Below, one piece after another: positions 42,270 to 50,365 of a DNA stretch of 64,000 nucleotides (its first letter is position 1; the number at the start of each line of letters is the position of its first letter). The notes below the pieces were generated by a model. It searched no databases, was not told the origin of the DNA, and was given only the letters and a program-made list of their open reading frames with translations. The stretch comes from a virus. The position numbers were made by a program, and so were the translations under genes. Location of the stretch: positions 1 to 64,000 of IMG/VR virus record IMGVR_UViG_3300048904_000202; one strand, written 5' to 3'.

Positions 42270-44090
42270 TTAGGCTGCTTTCTTGTAGCTGGAGGGATCG
42301 GTCCCATCGACGGCGCGCTCAATGATCTCGATACGCGTGATGAGGGTTTGTACCGTGTTCGCGTCCATCGTCCCGTCCACGACGAGGTACTGAATGAGGA
42401 CGTTGTGTTCGAGACCGTAGCGGTGGGCGCGGTCCTCGCACTGTTCCATGTCACCGGGCACCGACCACATCTCCACGAACACGACCACGGTCGCTTCCGT
42501 CAGTGTGTGACCGACGCCGGCCGCCTTGAGGTTGCCGATGATGACTCGGCATTCGGGGTCAGGCGCGATGTGGTTGTCGTTGTCGCCTTGGAACCGAAGC
42601 TTCTCGGCCTCGACCTTCTTGGCCGTCATGCCGCCCACGATCTTGGCCGCAGTGGGGAAGGCTTCGTACAGGCCAGCCACCACGTCCTTGTGGATGGCGA
42701 AGATGATCACCTTCTCGCCGGCCTCCACGAGGCGCTTGATATGCTCGATCGCCATCGGCAGCTTCGAGAGCGCCAGATCATGTCGAGCCTCAGAGTAAGC
42801 CGCGAACCCCGGCTCGATTTCACCCGGAGCCAGATCGCCGATGTCAGCGTTCTTGAAACCCTGCGGCAGAATCTTGGTCATGCAGTCCAGCACGAAGCCG
42901 GGGTCGAGGTCCTTGTGGGCGACCTTGGGCTTGTACTCGACGTTGTCGTTGGCGGCGGCCAGCATCGCGAGCGCTGAGGTGAACTTGTCGCGCTCGGTCT
43001 TGATGAGCTTCTTCAAGCCCTCGGCTGGGAAGACCACCACCTGACGGGTCTTCTCGGGCAGGTCTTTCAGGACGTTCGACTTCAAGCGGCGGATCATGAA
43101 GGTCTTCCGCAGCTTTTCGTTCAGTTCGTCTTCGTTCGAACCACCATCGGCGACAAACCCGAAGTCGCCCTGATAGCCAGCACAATAGCGGGTACCGAAG
43201 TCGATCCAGTTCTTGCCGAGACCACGCGGATCGAAGTCGCGGATCATCGGCCACATGTCTGCCGGCCGCTTCATCATCGGCGTCCCGGTGAGCATCACGC
43301 GGTACTCGGCGCGAAGACACGGAACCTTGAGTATCGTGGTCCGGCCATTCTTGTCCGGTCGGCTCTTGATAGCGAACTTCTTCCGCTTCGTTTCGCTGTT
43401 CCATTCGCCATAGTCGCCGAAGATCGCTTGAGTGCGCTTCGACTTCCCGTTCGACAGGTATTGGGCCTCGTCGCAGATCAGGATGTCCCAATGGTCACGC
43501 CACAAGGTGTCCCGATTGCGGGCGAGAATGTCGTAGTTGACGATGACGAAATCGGTCTCCGGGATTTCTCCCCCGAATGCGACACCGATGGTCAGGCCCT
43601 TGTCCAAGAGCCACTTCGTCATCTCCTTGAGCCAGTTGAGCTTCAAGGTCGCCGGACACACGATCAGACCTGACCGCAGTCCGAGGTTGTTGATCACGCC
43701 GATCGCTTGGATCGTCTTGCCGAGACCCGGCGAGTCGGCGATCAGCGTGTCGTACCGTTCGCAGGCGTAGAGGATGCCCGCCTTCTGGTAAGGGAGGTAG
43801 TCGAGGACCTCTCCCTTATGGTTCTTGATGTAGGGGACAGGGATGTCCGCCTCGGCGTGCATCGCATAGGATGCCGCCAGTTCCGCCTCATGCTGGTCGA
43901 CGATCCCCTTGAGCCGCGAGTAGGCTTCGCCCACACACGAGTCCAAGAAGATGGCGGCCTTACGCCAGTCTCGGGTGTACCATTTGCGCATGCCCAGCGC
44001 GTCGAAGATGAAGCCCGCTTCCTTGAGGGCGTCCTTCTCCGACAATCGGCATGTCGCTACCCAACAATCGTCGATCAGCGTGATTTGCAC
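42270..44090 (-). CDS. SNF2-family (SF2) helicase
   Basis: 606 residues, GTG start. Walker A region IADSPGLGKTIQAIG, motif Ia PATLKLNWLKEM, motif II CDEAQYLSN, motif III MLTGTPMMKRPADMW and motif VI CEDRAHRYGLEHNV. The family is that of phage SNF2/ATP-dependent translocases (T4 UvsW or DarB-like helicases). It may remodel forks or displace proteins. Confidence 0.9.
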   Translation of the reverse strand: MQITLIDDCWVATCRLSEKDALKEAGFIFDALGMRKWYTRDWRKAAIFLDSCVGEAYSRLKGIVDQHEAELAASYAMHAEADIPVPYIKNHKGEVLDYLPYQKAGILYACERYDTLIADSPGLGKTIQAIGVINNLGLRSGLIVCPATLKLNWLKEMTKWLLDKGLTIGVAFGGEIPETDFVIVNYDILARNRDTLWRDHWDILICDEAQYLSNGKSKRTQAIFGDYGEWNSETKRKKFAIKSRPDKNGRTTILKVPCLRAEYRVMLTGTPMMKRPADMWPMIRDFDPRGLGKNWIDFGTRYCAGYQGDFGFVADGGSNEDELNEKLRKTFMIRRLKSNVLKDLPEKTRQVVVFPAEGLKKLIKTERDKFTSALAMLAAANDNVEYKPKVAHKDLDPGFVLDCMTKILPQGFKNADIGDLAPGEIEPGFAAYSEARHDLALSKLPMAIEHIKRLVEAGEKVIIFAIHKDVVAGLYEAFPTAAKIVGGMTAKKVEAEKLRFQGDNDNHIAPDPECRVIIGNLKAAGVGHTLTEATVVVFVEMWSVPGDMEQCEDRAHRYGLEHNVLIQYLVVDGTMDANTVQTLITRIEIIERAVDGTDPSSYKKAA

Positions 44091-44096
44091 GAAGGC

Positions 44097-44729
44097 TTAG
44101 CCGAGATTCACCCGGAACAGCACGTCCTTGGCGTCGGCATCGATGACGACGGTCTCGAACGCCTCTTCGACCATCTGACTGAGGACTCCCTTGACGCCGA
44201 TGGTCGCGATCTCGTCGCGTGTGGCGAAGCGCTCGCAAATCGCCGCGCCCGTCAGCGTGGGCAGGATATCGTCCAGCGTCGCCGGCTCGCCGAAGGGCGA
44301 CTGACCGTCTTCCAACTTGGTCTGCACCTGCCTGATGGCGCTCTGGGTGATGCGAACGTCGATCGCCTCGCCGAGACCGTCCATTGTGCGGGCACGATTG
44401 AGCAGGTACCTCGGGTTGAAAACCGCGTCGTGCATGTCGGTGTCGTTGAGCAGGTCGGCGTCGGCGAGCGCCTTGAGGATCACGAGCAAGAGGGTGGTCT
44501 TGCCGGCGCCCTGACGGCCGTTGACGCTGATCGTGAACGCGGCGGGAGCGGCGACGGCTTCGTCCTTCTGCCGATTGATCTCGGCGGCGCACGCCTTGGT
44601 CTGGTCGCAGTCGTTCGTCGCGGTCGGGAGGGGCAGGGGGCCGCAAACCGCCTCGAACTCGCTGATCAGGTTGTCGGCTTCGCGCGGAGTGAGGCCGAGG
44701 ACGTTGGTGAGGATTTCCTTGGGGGACAT
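44097..44729 (-). CDS. P-loop ATPase-like protein
   Basis: 210 residues with Walker A SVNGRQGAGKTTLLLVI at about residue 70 and an N-terminal helical domain (KEILTNVLGLTPREADNLIS). No clear Walker B was assigned. Preceding the SNF2 gene, it is probably a nucleotide-dependent partner; function unknown. Confidence 0.65.
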   Translation of the reverse strand: MSPKEILTNVLGLTPREADNLISEFEAVCGPLPLPTATNDCDQTKACAAEINRQKDEAVAAPAAFTISVNGRQGAGKTTLLLVILKALADADLLNDTDMHDAVFNPRYLLNRARTMDGLGEAIDVRITQSAIRQVQTKLEDGQSPFGEPATLDDILPTLTGAAICERFATRDEIATIGVKGVLSQMVEEAFETVVIDADAKDVLFRVNLG

Positions 44730-44846
44730 GTGTTAGTCTCGCTTTACACTGGTGGACGTAGCTCCGCCGTGTCGATCTTTTTGAACGGCGGTGTGGATCG
44801 GAGCGGGGAAGTCAAAGAAGATTGACAATCCCGGCGGCGATTGGGT

Positions 44847-45029
44847 TCAGGACAGGTTAGTTTGACCGTCCTGTTTGAGGTCGATCATGGTCCGCTCGAT
44901 GGAGCCGGACCATGTGGTGCCTAGCATCTGGATCATCCCGGCGGCGCGGAGCGCGTCGATCATCACGTCGAGCGCTTCGGCGTCGCGAAGGCTATCCGCG
45001 TCGGTGATGATGATCATCGGCGTTCCCAC
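44847..45029 (-). CDS. Small hypothetical protein
   Basis: 60 residues (DADSLRDAEALDVMIDALRA). The start lies in the end of the preceding gene. The gap 44730-44846 has a box-like GTTAGTCTCGCTTTACA at 44734 and an imperfect hairpin (CAGGAC...GTCCTG, 44850-44875), but no gene. Confidence 0.5.
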   Translation of the reverse strand: MGTPMIIITDADSLRDAEALDVMIDALRAAGMIQMLGTTWSGSIERTMIDLKQDGQTNLS

Positions 45030-45943
45030 CGAAGCAGGCGCTTGCGCCGCCTGTGTTCCGCGACAGCGCCGTTGGCGATGTCGAGGCGTTCTTCCGGCGA
45101 CAGGTCATAGACCTCGTCCGGCGCGTCCACGGTAACCTCGGAGCCGTAGAAGCGGCTGGGCCGTTCGGTGACGGTCGTGGGAACAGCGCCCGTTGGAGAG
45201 GTGACGGCGATCTTGTTGGTGATCTCTGAGGGCTTCCCCGCGTCGCTCATCTCACCATCAAGCTTAGCGTAACCTTCCCAAGGGAACTGTGGGTCCTTGA
45301 AGCCGGCGAGGCTCGCGATTTCGTCGTGCGTGGCGGGACGCACGAGTTCGGGGGCGAAGCGCTCCTTCACGCCGGTGGGGTAGTCGCTGTAGGTAAAGGC
45401 CCAGATACCTCCGTCGACATCGACGTAGCTGACCTTCCCAAGCCGTTCGATGAACTGGTCGGTTCGGTCAATGAAAACGATGTCTCCCGTGGCGAATGCC
45501 GGGGCGCCGGCCATGCTCGGCGCTGGACTCAAGCCTTCTTTCACCGCCCACGCGAGGTTCGCGATGAACTGCAACTCGCGCGTCGAGAAGCCGCCAACCG
45601 AGTCAGCATCTTCCTTGTCGCGGCCGGTCATCATGTGCCGGATCACGTCGTCCATCATCTTCTGGGCGCTGGGCAGCATCCTCGGGTTGCCGAAGATGTA
45701 GGCGTAGGCGGCCGTCTTGCTCGGGTTCTTCATCTTGCGGCCATACAGCCACGCGATGAAGCTCAAGGCGCGCGACTGCATCACGCCCTTGGCGTGAAGG
45801 ACGGCGAGAACGGCGGCTGCTTGAGCGTCGCTCAGTTCCTTGAGGTCTTCGGCGAGGAAGCAGAGGTCCATGATGTCGTGGCTCTCGACGATGAGAGCGT
45901 CGCCGACGTGCGGCACCACTGGAGGTAGACTCGATTGACGCAT
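45014..45943 (-). CDS. Hypothetical protein, first gene of the leftward operon
   Basis: 309 residues; AGGAG six bases before the ATG at 45943. Helical N-terminal half (DLKELSDAQAAAVLAVLHAK, LSFIAWLYGRKM), a beta-rich centre (GDIVFIDRTDQFIERLGKVS) and a basic tail (AEHRRRKRLLRWERR). No domain recognised. As the first gene of a very long operon it may be an early regulator. Confidence 0.65.
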   Translation of the reverse strand: MRQSSLPPVVPHVGDALIVESHDIMDLCFLAEDLKELSDAQAAAVLAVLHAKGVMQSRALSFIAWLYGRKMKNPSKTAAYAYIFGNPRMLPSAQKMMDDVIRHMMTGRDKEDADSVGGFSTRELQFIANLAWAVKEGLSPAPSMAGAPAFATGDIVFIDRTDQFIERLGKVSYVDVDGGIWAFTYSDYPTGVKERFAPELVRPATHDEIASLAGFKDPQFPWEGYAKLDGEMSDAGKPSEITNKIAVTSPTGAVPTTVTERPSRFYGSEVTVDAPDEVYDLSPEERLDIANGAVAEHRRRKRLLRWERR

Positions 45944-45966
45944 TCCATGCTCCTTGAGAGTTAGTC

Positions 45967-45994
45967 TCCCTAACCATTTCTCTTGCAAAGTCAA
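45967..45994 (-). promoter_or_regulatory. Leftward promoter candidate upstream of the 309-residue gene
   Basis: Minus-strand TTTCACTTGACT -35 region, 16 bp to TAGGGA, with GTTAG-GGAGA-CTAAC next to it. It shares TTTCACTTGAC with the other leftward promoters; the -10 is weak. The opposite strand starts a rightward gene at 46018. Confidence 0.5.
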
Positions 45995-46017
45995 GTGAAA
46001 CCAGCTATAGGAAAGGC

Positions 46018-46266
46018 ATGCAGGAAGCCAAAGTAACGCGGGGCCGGACCAGTCCGTTGCCTGACCCCGAGGAATGGGCCGTCCAGATCAAGGGTGATTG
46101 GGACGAAGCTGACTGCCTTTGTCAGGGAAAAGTGCCAGCCGACAAGCAAGTCGTTTACGAACGACGCATCCTCCGAGAGCGCGACGAGAAATGGGTGTGG
46201 AAGCCCTTCATGCGCCTTCACATCGACTGCCCGATCCACGGCCCCAATCGCAACCCGGAGGACTAA
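46018..46266 (+). CDS. Hypothetical protein
   Basis: 82 residues; AGGAAAGG precedes the ATG. Contains CLC and a C-terminal HIDCPIHGP, so a zinc site is possible. First gene of the rightward block. Confidence 0.65.
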   Translation: MQEAKVTRGRTSPLPDPEEWAVQIKGDWDEADCLCQGKVPADKQVVYERRILRERDEKWVWKPFMRLHIDCPIHGPNRNPED

Positions 46267-46268
46267 CC

Positions 46269-46460
46269 ATGCCGCGTGGGCTCAGCCCGAATAATTGCAA
46301 CGATATTGAGCGCACCGGCGTCATCCCTCCCGAGTGCCTGTTCCTCAACGATACCCTGCATTTCTGTCCGTCGTGGCAGGGTGCGCTTATTGACGATACG
46401 GACCCCGAGTTCGATCGTTGCCGCTGTGAAGGAGTACCACGTGCAGCCGACCCGCGCTGA
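46269..46460 (+). CDS. Small Cys-containing hypothetical protein
   Basis: 63 residues with Cys near NNCNDIE, PPECLF, HFCPSW and DRCRCEG. It overlaps the next gene by 20 bases. Not recognised. Confidence 0.55.
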   Translation: MPRGLSPNNCNDIERTGVIPPECLFLNDTLHFCPSWQGALIDDTDPEFDRCRCEGVPRAADPR

Positions 46461-46815
46461 TATCGCCACGCAGGTTGCCAGCGACCGCCGACCATCAGGT
46501 CCGGACGGTGCCGCCAATTGCGATCGTACCGCTTTCATCTTCGAGGTGTTCGAGTGCGATGCTCTGGACCTCGATGCCCACTACGATTTCCTCAACATCA
46601 CGACCTGCAAAGACCTCGATCAGGTCGAGGCGTGTAAGCACATCGCTCTCCTCAAGATGCAGTACACCAAGGAGTTGGCGGATTATGGGCTGATCCAACC
46701 GATCGACGCGGACGTGACGCTGAATTTCCTGACGCTCACCGTACAGCGCATCAACTGGCATCTCCAGCATCTCGGTATGGGTCGCCGCACACCTCCGTTT
46801 CCCGGCCTGAATTAA
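46441..46815 (+). CDS. Hypothetical protein
   Basis: 124 residues from the GTG at 46441, chosen because AAGGAG lies six bases before it. Helical (CKDLDQVEACKHIALLKMQY). Function unknown. Confidence 0.6.
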   Translation: MQPTRADIATQVASDRRPSGPDGAANCDRTAFIFEVFECDALDLDAHYDFLNITTCKDLDQVEACKHIALLKMQYTKELADYGLIQPIDADVTLNFLTLTVQRINWHLQHLGMGRRTPPFPGLN

Positions 46816-46842
46816 CCAAACCCAACAATTTGTCCTCATGTG

Positions 46843-46871
46843 TTGACTCGTGGACGGTGACTCGATACTTC
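46843..46871 (+). promoter_or_regulatory. Promoter for the tyrosine recombinase gene
   Basis: TTGACT at 46843 and ATACTT/TACTTC 16-17 bp downstream, 38 bp before the ATG, which is preceded by AGGAGG. Sequence-level prediction only. Confidence 0.5.
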
Positions 46872-46908
46872 GAGCCACCGAAAGCGAATCACACAGGAGG
46901 CACAACCC

Positions 46909-47526
46909 ATGGCGACAAAGCGCGCCAAGATTCTCGACGAGGGGCAGTTCAACAAGCTGCTCCTGTACATCGACCAGAACTCGAACATGCCAGAGCGTGA
47001 TCGACTGATCGTCATGCTCTCCTTCAAGGCTGGTCTGCGCGTCGCGGAGATCGCGAAGATCGACTTCACCGCGATGACCGATCCGGAAGGCCGGATCGCC
47101 AAGACGATCCATGTCTACTCGAACGTCGCGAAGAAGAATCGCGAGCGCGAGGTGCCCATGCACCCGATGGTGAAGAATGCCTTCGCCGCGTTCCGGAAGA
47201 AATATCCGGATGCGCCCTGCGTCGCCATCTCGTCGCAGCCTTTCCAGCACGGCCGCTCCATCTGGGACTCGCCGGCTCCGCTCATCCGCATGAGCGTCAA
47301 CGCCCTCACACTATATTATCGCCGGCTGCTCATCGCGGCCGGGTTCGACGGCTGCTCGACGCACTCGGGCAGGCGGACGTTTGCGACTGACGTGTCCCGC
47401 ATCCTGTCGCGGCACCACCAGTCGATCAAGGACCTCCAGAGACTGATGGGCCATGCCCGTCTGGACACAACGGAACGGTATCTGGAACCTTCCAATGACA
47501 CATTCAATCTCGTGGCCGCGATCTGA
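46909..47526 (+). CDS. Tyrosine recombinase, catalytic domain only
   Basis: 205 residues. Catalytic set: Arg in AGLRVAEIAK, Lys in SNVAKKNRERE, HxxR in THSGRRTF, His in MGHARLDTTERY and the nucleophile Tyr just after. The usual N-terminal core-binding SAM-like domain is missing, so it may bind DNA poorly alone or resolve specialised sites. It could integrate the phage genome or resolve dimers; no att core was recognised beside it. Confidence 0.88.
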   Translation: MATKRAKILDEGQFNKLLLYIDQNSNMPERDRLIVMLSFKAGLRVAEIAKIDFTAMTDPEGRIAKTIHVYSNVAKKNREREVPMHPMVKNAFAAFRKKYPDAPCVAISSQPFQHGRSIWDSPAPLIRMSVNALTLYYRRLLIAAGFDGCSTHSGRRTFATDVSRILSRHHQSIKDLQRLMGHARLDTTERYLEPSNDTFNLVAAI

Positions 47527-47553
47527 TACGTGGACATGAACGTGAACTGAGAC

Positions 47554-47583
47554 TTGACAGTGAAGCAAGACTCAAACTAGACG
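47554..47583 (+). promoter_or_regulatory. Promoter for the histone-like gene
   Basis: TTGACA at 47554 and CTAGAC/TAGACG 17-18 bp downstream, 31 bp before the start codon at 47614, which follows AAAGGAGAC. The gap has no other feature. Confidence 0.5.
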
Positions 47584-47613
47584 CAAATCATCAATAGGAA
47601 AAGGAGACACAAT

Positions 47614-48246
47614 ATGGCTACCCCGACCACCAAAACTGCACCCAAAGCTACCACCAAGCGCGTTACCGGTAAAGCAGGCTCGACCGCGCCGAAGCGGGCG
47701 CCCAAGTCCGAGCAGCAGCAGGCCGGCGGCACGACCGCGCTGGAGAAGTCGCGCGCTCACATCACTGGGCAACCGGCGGCCGGGGGCAAGCCAGCCGGCG
47801 CAGCGCCGGAAGTAAAAGCTCCAGCGGATTCGCTGAATGCCGGTGGCGCCGCGATCGAGAACAAGGTGGCCGGCGAGGGCGCGATTGCGACCGACCAGAT
47901 CATCACCGAAGCCGATGGCACCATGCGCGGCGGCACCAAGCGGGTGAAGATCGAGGTGATGGAGGTCCTGTCGCGCGGTGGTCTCAACACGCGCCGCGAG
48001 GAGGAATATCCCTTCACCGCTCTTCCGATGTCCGAAGTGATCGACGGTAAGCCCAAGGGTCCGTCGTTCTTCATTCCGAAGAGCGATGCTCCGGACCAGA
48101 AGGTCGCCACCGCCCGCAAGCGTTATCGCGGCAAGGACGTGCAGTTCGTGACGCGCAAGCACGAGGAAGTCGTCGAGGGCGAAGAGAAGAAGGGCAAGCA
48201 GCCCGGTCTCCGCGTCTGGAAGGTTCCGGGCGGCACTCTCCGATAA
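47614..48246 (+). CDS. Basic, histone H1-like DNA-binding protein
   Basis: 210 residues. The N-terminus is a Lys/Ala/Thr/Pro-rich tail (TKTAPKATTKRVTGKAG, TAPKRAPKSEQQQAGG) like bacterial H1-type proteins, and the C-terminal half is globular (RKRYRGKDVQFVTRKHEE). Its own promoter and a strong terminator imply high expression. It may compact phage DNA or be a virion protein. Confidence 0.6.
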   Translation: MATPTTKTAPKATTKRVTGKAGSTAPKRAPKSEQQQAGGTTALEKSRAHITGQPAAGGKPAGAAPEVKAPADSLNAGGAAIENKVAGEGAIATDQIITEADGTMRGGTKRVKIEVMEVLSRGGLNTRREEEYPFTALPMSEVIDGKPKGPSFFIPKSDAPDQKVATARKRYRGKDVQFVTRKHEEVVEGEEKKGKQPGLRVWKVPGGTLR

Positions 48247-48267
48247 GCTTCCGGCTTCGGCTGGATC

Positions 48268-48302
48268 GGCCGTCGCCCGTTAGCGGGCGGCGGCCTTTTT
48301 AT
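48268..48302 (+). terminator. Rho-independent terminator
   Basis: A 12-bp stem (48268-48279 with 48284-48295, one G-U) with TTAG loop is followed by TTTTTATT. It ends the histone-like transcript. Confidence 0.9.
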
Positions 48303-48736
48303 TGAACTACTCCGGACGAACGGGGTTGACGGCGCAGCGAGAATAAGCCATCTCGCGGTAGAGAGTTGAGTCGGACTCACATTCTCGCTTGACTTGTCGA
48401 GTGAAAGTGTGCATATGGCCACTCTCCCTGAACGGGGCCGCCGGTATATCCCCCAACAGCCGGCGGCCCTAAGGGATGCTCCATGGTTTACCGAGGGGCT
48501 GGATCAGCCCGCCAAACCTACCCGGACGCCGCCTAGCTTGGGCAGACGAAGGATAACATAGGCAGGTCCGGCAGTGATGAGAGTGAAAGCGGTCGTTCTT
48601 GATGGCCCTTCGTGAAGTGGGAGATAAGCGCCTCACGGATCGCTGGTCTTGATGGAGCGGAGTTAGTAACCCGCTGTCAGGGTAAGTGGTCCAGTCTCGT
48701 GGTAAGCCGTGGACAAAATAATTTCACAAAGGGGGG
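48303..48736 (+). other. Gene-poor region with strong hairpin
   Basis: No convincing gene was seen. A perfect 10-bp inverted repeat (48435-48444 with 48460-48469) closes a 15-base loop, and a 48-codon ORF starting at ATG 48415 runs through it, without a convincing ribosome site. TTGACT at 48389 may be a promoter. A small RNA or leader is possible. Confidence 0.4.
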
Positions 48737-48766
48737 TTGACTTTAGTCCATGAGTTGGACTATAAG
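48737..48766 (+). promoter_or_regulatory. Promoter P1 for the tRNA array
   Basis: TTGACT, 18-bp spacer, TATAAG, 50 bp upstream of a leader peptide. The -10 is identical to those at 56587 and 57765. Confidence 0.75.
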
Positions 48767-48816
48767 CTGCACTCCAACGCGGTTCGCCGCATTTGAAAGA
48801 GTTTCGAGTTCCAGTC

Positions 48817-48909
48817 ATGGCACGCAATATCAACAACCCAGCACCAATGATCGCCGCCGTCGCGGCGATTGTGGTTGTGCGTGTCGAAGACGGAGGAACG
48901 CAGGTCTAG
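48817..48909 (+). CDS. ilv-like leader peptide (30 aa)
   Basis: A 30-residue peptide with a run of Ala/Val/Ile (IAAVAAIVVVRV), starting after P1 and ending 35 bp before a terminator. The run resembles leader peptides of branched-chain amino acid attenuators (for example E. coli IvbL). It may sense Val/Ala/Ile charging to control the tRNA array. The ribosome site is weak. Confidence 0.45.
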   Translation: MARNINNPAPMIAAVAAIVVVRVEDGGTQV

Positions 48910-48944
48910 CCCGACCTACATTCCTGACACCACCGAATTTGAAG

Positions 48945-48980
48945 GGCCTCAGATCATCCGATCCGGGGCCTTTTTCTTTT
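48945..48980 (+). terminator. Attenuator-type terminator before the first tRNA
   Basis: An imperfect stem (GGCC-TC-A-GATC with GATC-CGG-GGCC, 48945-48970) followed by TTTTTCTTTT. It lies between the leader peptide and tRNA-Pro, so readthrough or antitermination is needed for the tRNA array. Confidence 0.7.
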
Positions 48981-48991
48981 CACGGTTTTGT

Positions 48992-49068
48992 CAGGGTGTG
49001 GCTCAGTCCGGTAGAGCGTGCCCCTCGGAAGGGTGAGGTCGCGGGTTCGAATCCCGCCGCCCTGACCA
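48992..49068 (+). tRNA. tRNA-Pro (anticodon CGG), A37 variant
   Basis: Acceptor CAGGGTG/CGCCCTG, D, anticodon and T arms all pair; CCA is encoded. Loop CTCGGAA gives anticodon CGG. Position 37 is A, whereas tRNA-Pro nearly always has G37. Confidence 0.85.
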
Positions 49069-49158
49069 AACCGTGATCCACTGAGGTGGTTCGCAAGATT
49101 TGAAGTTGACCGACTGGTCGCTTCCGACTAGCAGCACCGCCTCACTCGATGTGGTTGG

Positions 49159-49235
49159 CGGGAAGTGGCGCAGTCTGGTAGCGCACCGGTCTCGGGGTCC
49201 GGGGGTCGCAGGTTCGAATCCTGTCTTCCCGACCA
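49159..49235 (+). tRNA. tRNA-Pro (anticodon CGG)
   Basis: Acceptor CGGGAAG/CTTCCCG, discriminator A, CCA encoded. Loop CTCGGGG. The last anticodon-stem pair (31:39) is T-T. Confidence 0.9.
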
Positions 49236-49238
49236 CAT

Positions 49239-49315
49239 TGCAGTGTAGCTCAGCCCGGTAGAGCGGCGGATTCATGCTCCGCGCAGCGTTGGTTCAAATC
49301 CAGCCACTGCAACCA
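49239..49315 (+). tRNA. tRNA with CAT anticodon (Met or Ile2)
   Basis: Acceptor TGCAGTG/CACTGCA, loop TTCATGC. It lacks initiator hallmarks (C1-A72 mismatch, three G-C pairs), so it is elongator Met or, if lysidine-modified, Ile. CCA is encoded. Confidence 0.88.
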
Positions 49316-49329
49316 GTTTCGTAGGTAAT

Positions 49330-49405
49330 GCGGGATTAGCTCAGGGGTAGAGCGTCGGTATGACATGCCGAGACAGCGGTGGTTCAAATCCATCATTCCG
49401 CACCA
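49330..49405 (+). tRNA. tRNA-Val (anticodon GAC)
   Basis: Acceptor GCGGGAT/ATTCCGC, loop ATGACAT, CCA encoded. Very similar to the next gene, so a tandem duplication with anticodon change. Confidence 0.9.
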
Positions 49406-49410
49406 CCTAC

Positions 49411-49486
49411 GCCTCGTTAGCTCAGGGGTAGAGCGTCGGTATCACACACCGAGCCAGCGGTGGTTCAAATCCATCACGAGGCACCA
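49411..49486 (+). tRNA. tRNA-Val (anticodon CAC)
   Basis: Acceptor GCCTCGT/ACGAGGC, loop ATCACAC, CCA encoded. Confidence 0.9.
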
Positions 49487-49835
49487 GATAGAGGCTGAAA
49501 TGCCGAAACATCGGAATTAACCAGTCCGAGAAGGTTGCAGTTACGAAGAACATGCACCGGCAGGCAGGGTGGTCCCCTGACGATACCGGACTTGGTATGT
49601 AGGCTTCGTCAGCGAGCAGCGTCCGGTGCGAGAGCATCAGACCAGTGATGGTCAGGCGGCCGTGGGTCCGAGGCAGATACCCACCGAAATTTCCCGGTCC
49701 CAGCCGGCCGTCAGTCCCATGGGACGATCGCCACACAAAGGGAGGGTAAACGGTGTGACAGTACCGGCGGCGCGCAATCCCGCGATCAGCCGCTGCGGAA
49801 AGCACACGGGCCGGAGACAAGACATACCGGGCTAC
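49487..49835 (+). ncRNA. Structured spacer within the tRNA array, no gene seen
   Basis: A 349-base gap without a convincing ORF. Nested complementary segments GCACCGG (49554)/CCGGTGC (about 49622), CTGACGA/TCGTCAG and TACC/GGTA form one compact folded domain (about 49550-49630); TGGGT/ACCCA and CGGCCG/CGGCCG form a second (about 49660-49715). It could be a stable non-coding RNA or processing spacer. No known RNA family was recognised. Confidence 0.45.
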
Positions 49836-49912
49836 GGGGATGTAGCTCAGTTGGGTAGAGCGCCTGCCTTGCAAGCAGGATGTCGCGAGTTCGAACCTCG
49901 CCTTCTCCACCA
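49836..49912 (+). tRNA. tRNA-Ala (anticodon TGC)
   Basis: Acceptor GGGGATG/CTTCTCC with the G3-U70 alanine identity pair; loop CTTGCAA. CCA encoded. Confidence 0.92.
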
Positions 49913-49922
49913 GCCCGGTTGT

Positions 49923-49999
49923 TTGCCGTAGCCGAACAAGGTGGACGGGGCTGACTGTTAATCAGCTTATGGTAGGTTCGATGCCTACACGGCAAGCCA
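49923..49999 (+). tRNA. tRNA-Asn (anticodon GTT)
   Basis: Acceptor TTGCCGT/ACGGCAA, discriminator G, loop CTGTTAA. CCA encoded. Confidence 0.9.
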
Positions 50000-50014
50000 G
50001 TTTCAAAGACCCGT

Positions 50015-50092
50015 CCTCGGGTAGCTCAGTTGGTAGAGCGGTGGACCGATAATCCATGTCTTGCGGTGGTTCAAACCCACCCCTGAGGACCA
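50015..50092 (+). tRNA. tRNA-Ile (anticodon GAT), C33 variant
   Basis: Acceptor CCTCGGG/CCTGAGG, loop CCGATAA. Position 33 is C rather than the near-universal U. CCA encoded. Confidence 0.82.
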
Positions 50093-50229
50093 TCTATTAC
50101 CGTCCGTTTATCTGTCCCGGTAGGGCGCGGAGATACGGCTTGGTGAAGATGTACCGTCTATAGGCTGCGGCTGCTTCGGCCCCGTCAGCTTGGCCGGTGC
50201 ACTCTAAGCGCGGTAATCACCAGCCCCGG

Positions 50230-50258
50230 AGCCCGTCACCCTAGTGGTGGCGGGCTTT
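50230..50258 (+). terminator. Terminator after the first tRNA group
   Basis: AGCCCGTCACC (50230-50240) pairs with GGTGGCGGGCT (50246-50256, one G-U); CTTTGTG follows. The stretch 50093-50229 has no gene. Confidence 0.75.
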
Positions 50259-50304
50259 GTGATTCATGCTCAGCAACATTCCGACACATTTAAGCAAAGA
50301 ATGA

Positions 50305-50335
50305 CTTGACATATGCGAGTCTAGAGTTAGTGATA
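50305..50335 (+). promoter_or_regulatory. Promoter for the lipoprotein/ATP-grasp cassette
   Basis: TTGACA at 50305 with TGATAC 19 bp or AGTGAT 17 bp downstream. GTTAG precedes the -10. The gene at 50366 begins 30 bp later after AGGGAG. Confidence 0.5.
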
Positions 50336-50365
50336 CTCATCACCCATCCAAGGGAGATTCGCAAA

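Noticed and set aside
46002-46017. Rightward promoter with TATAGG -10 just before the gene at 46018
   Set aside because: The -10 would end only a few bases before the ATG and overlaps the ribosome site AGGAAAGG, so the transcript would lack that site.
49626-49931. Protein gene of 101 codons across the tRNA spacer
   Set aside because: It runs through tRNA-Ala, has no ribosome site and an unnatural composition; tRNA structure explains the sequence.
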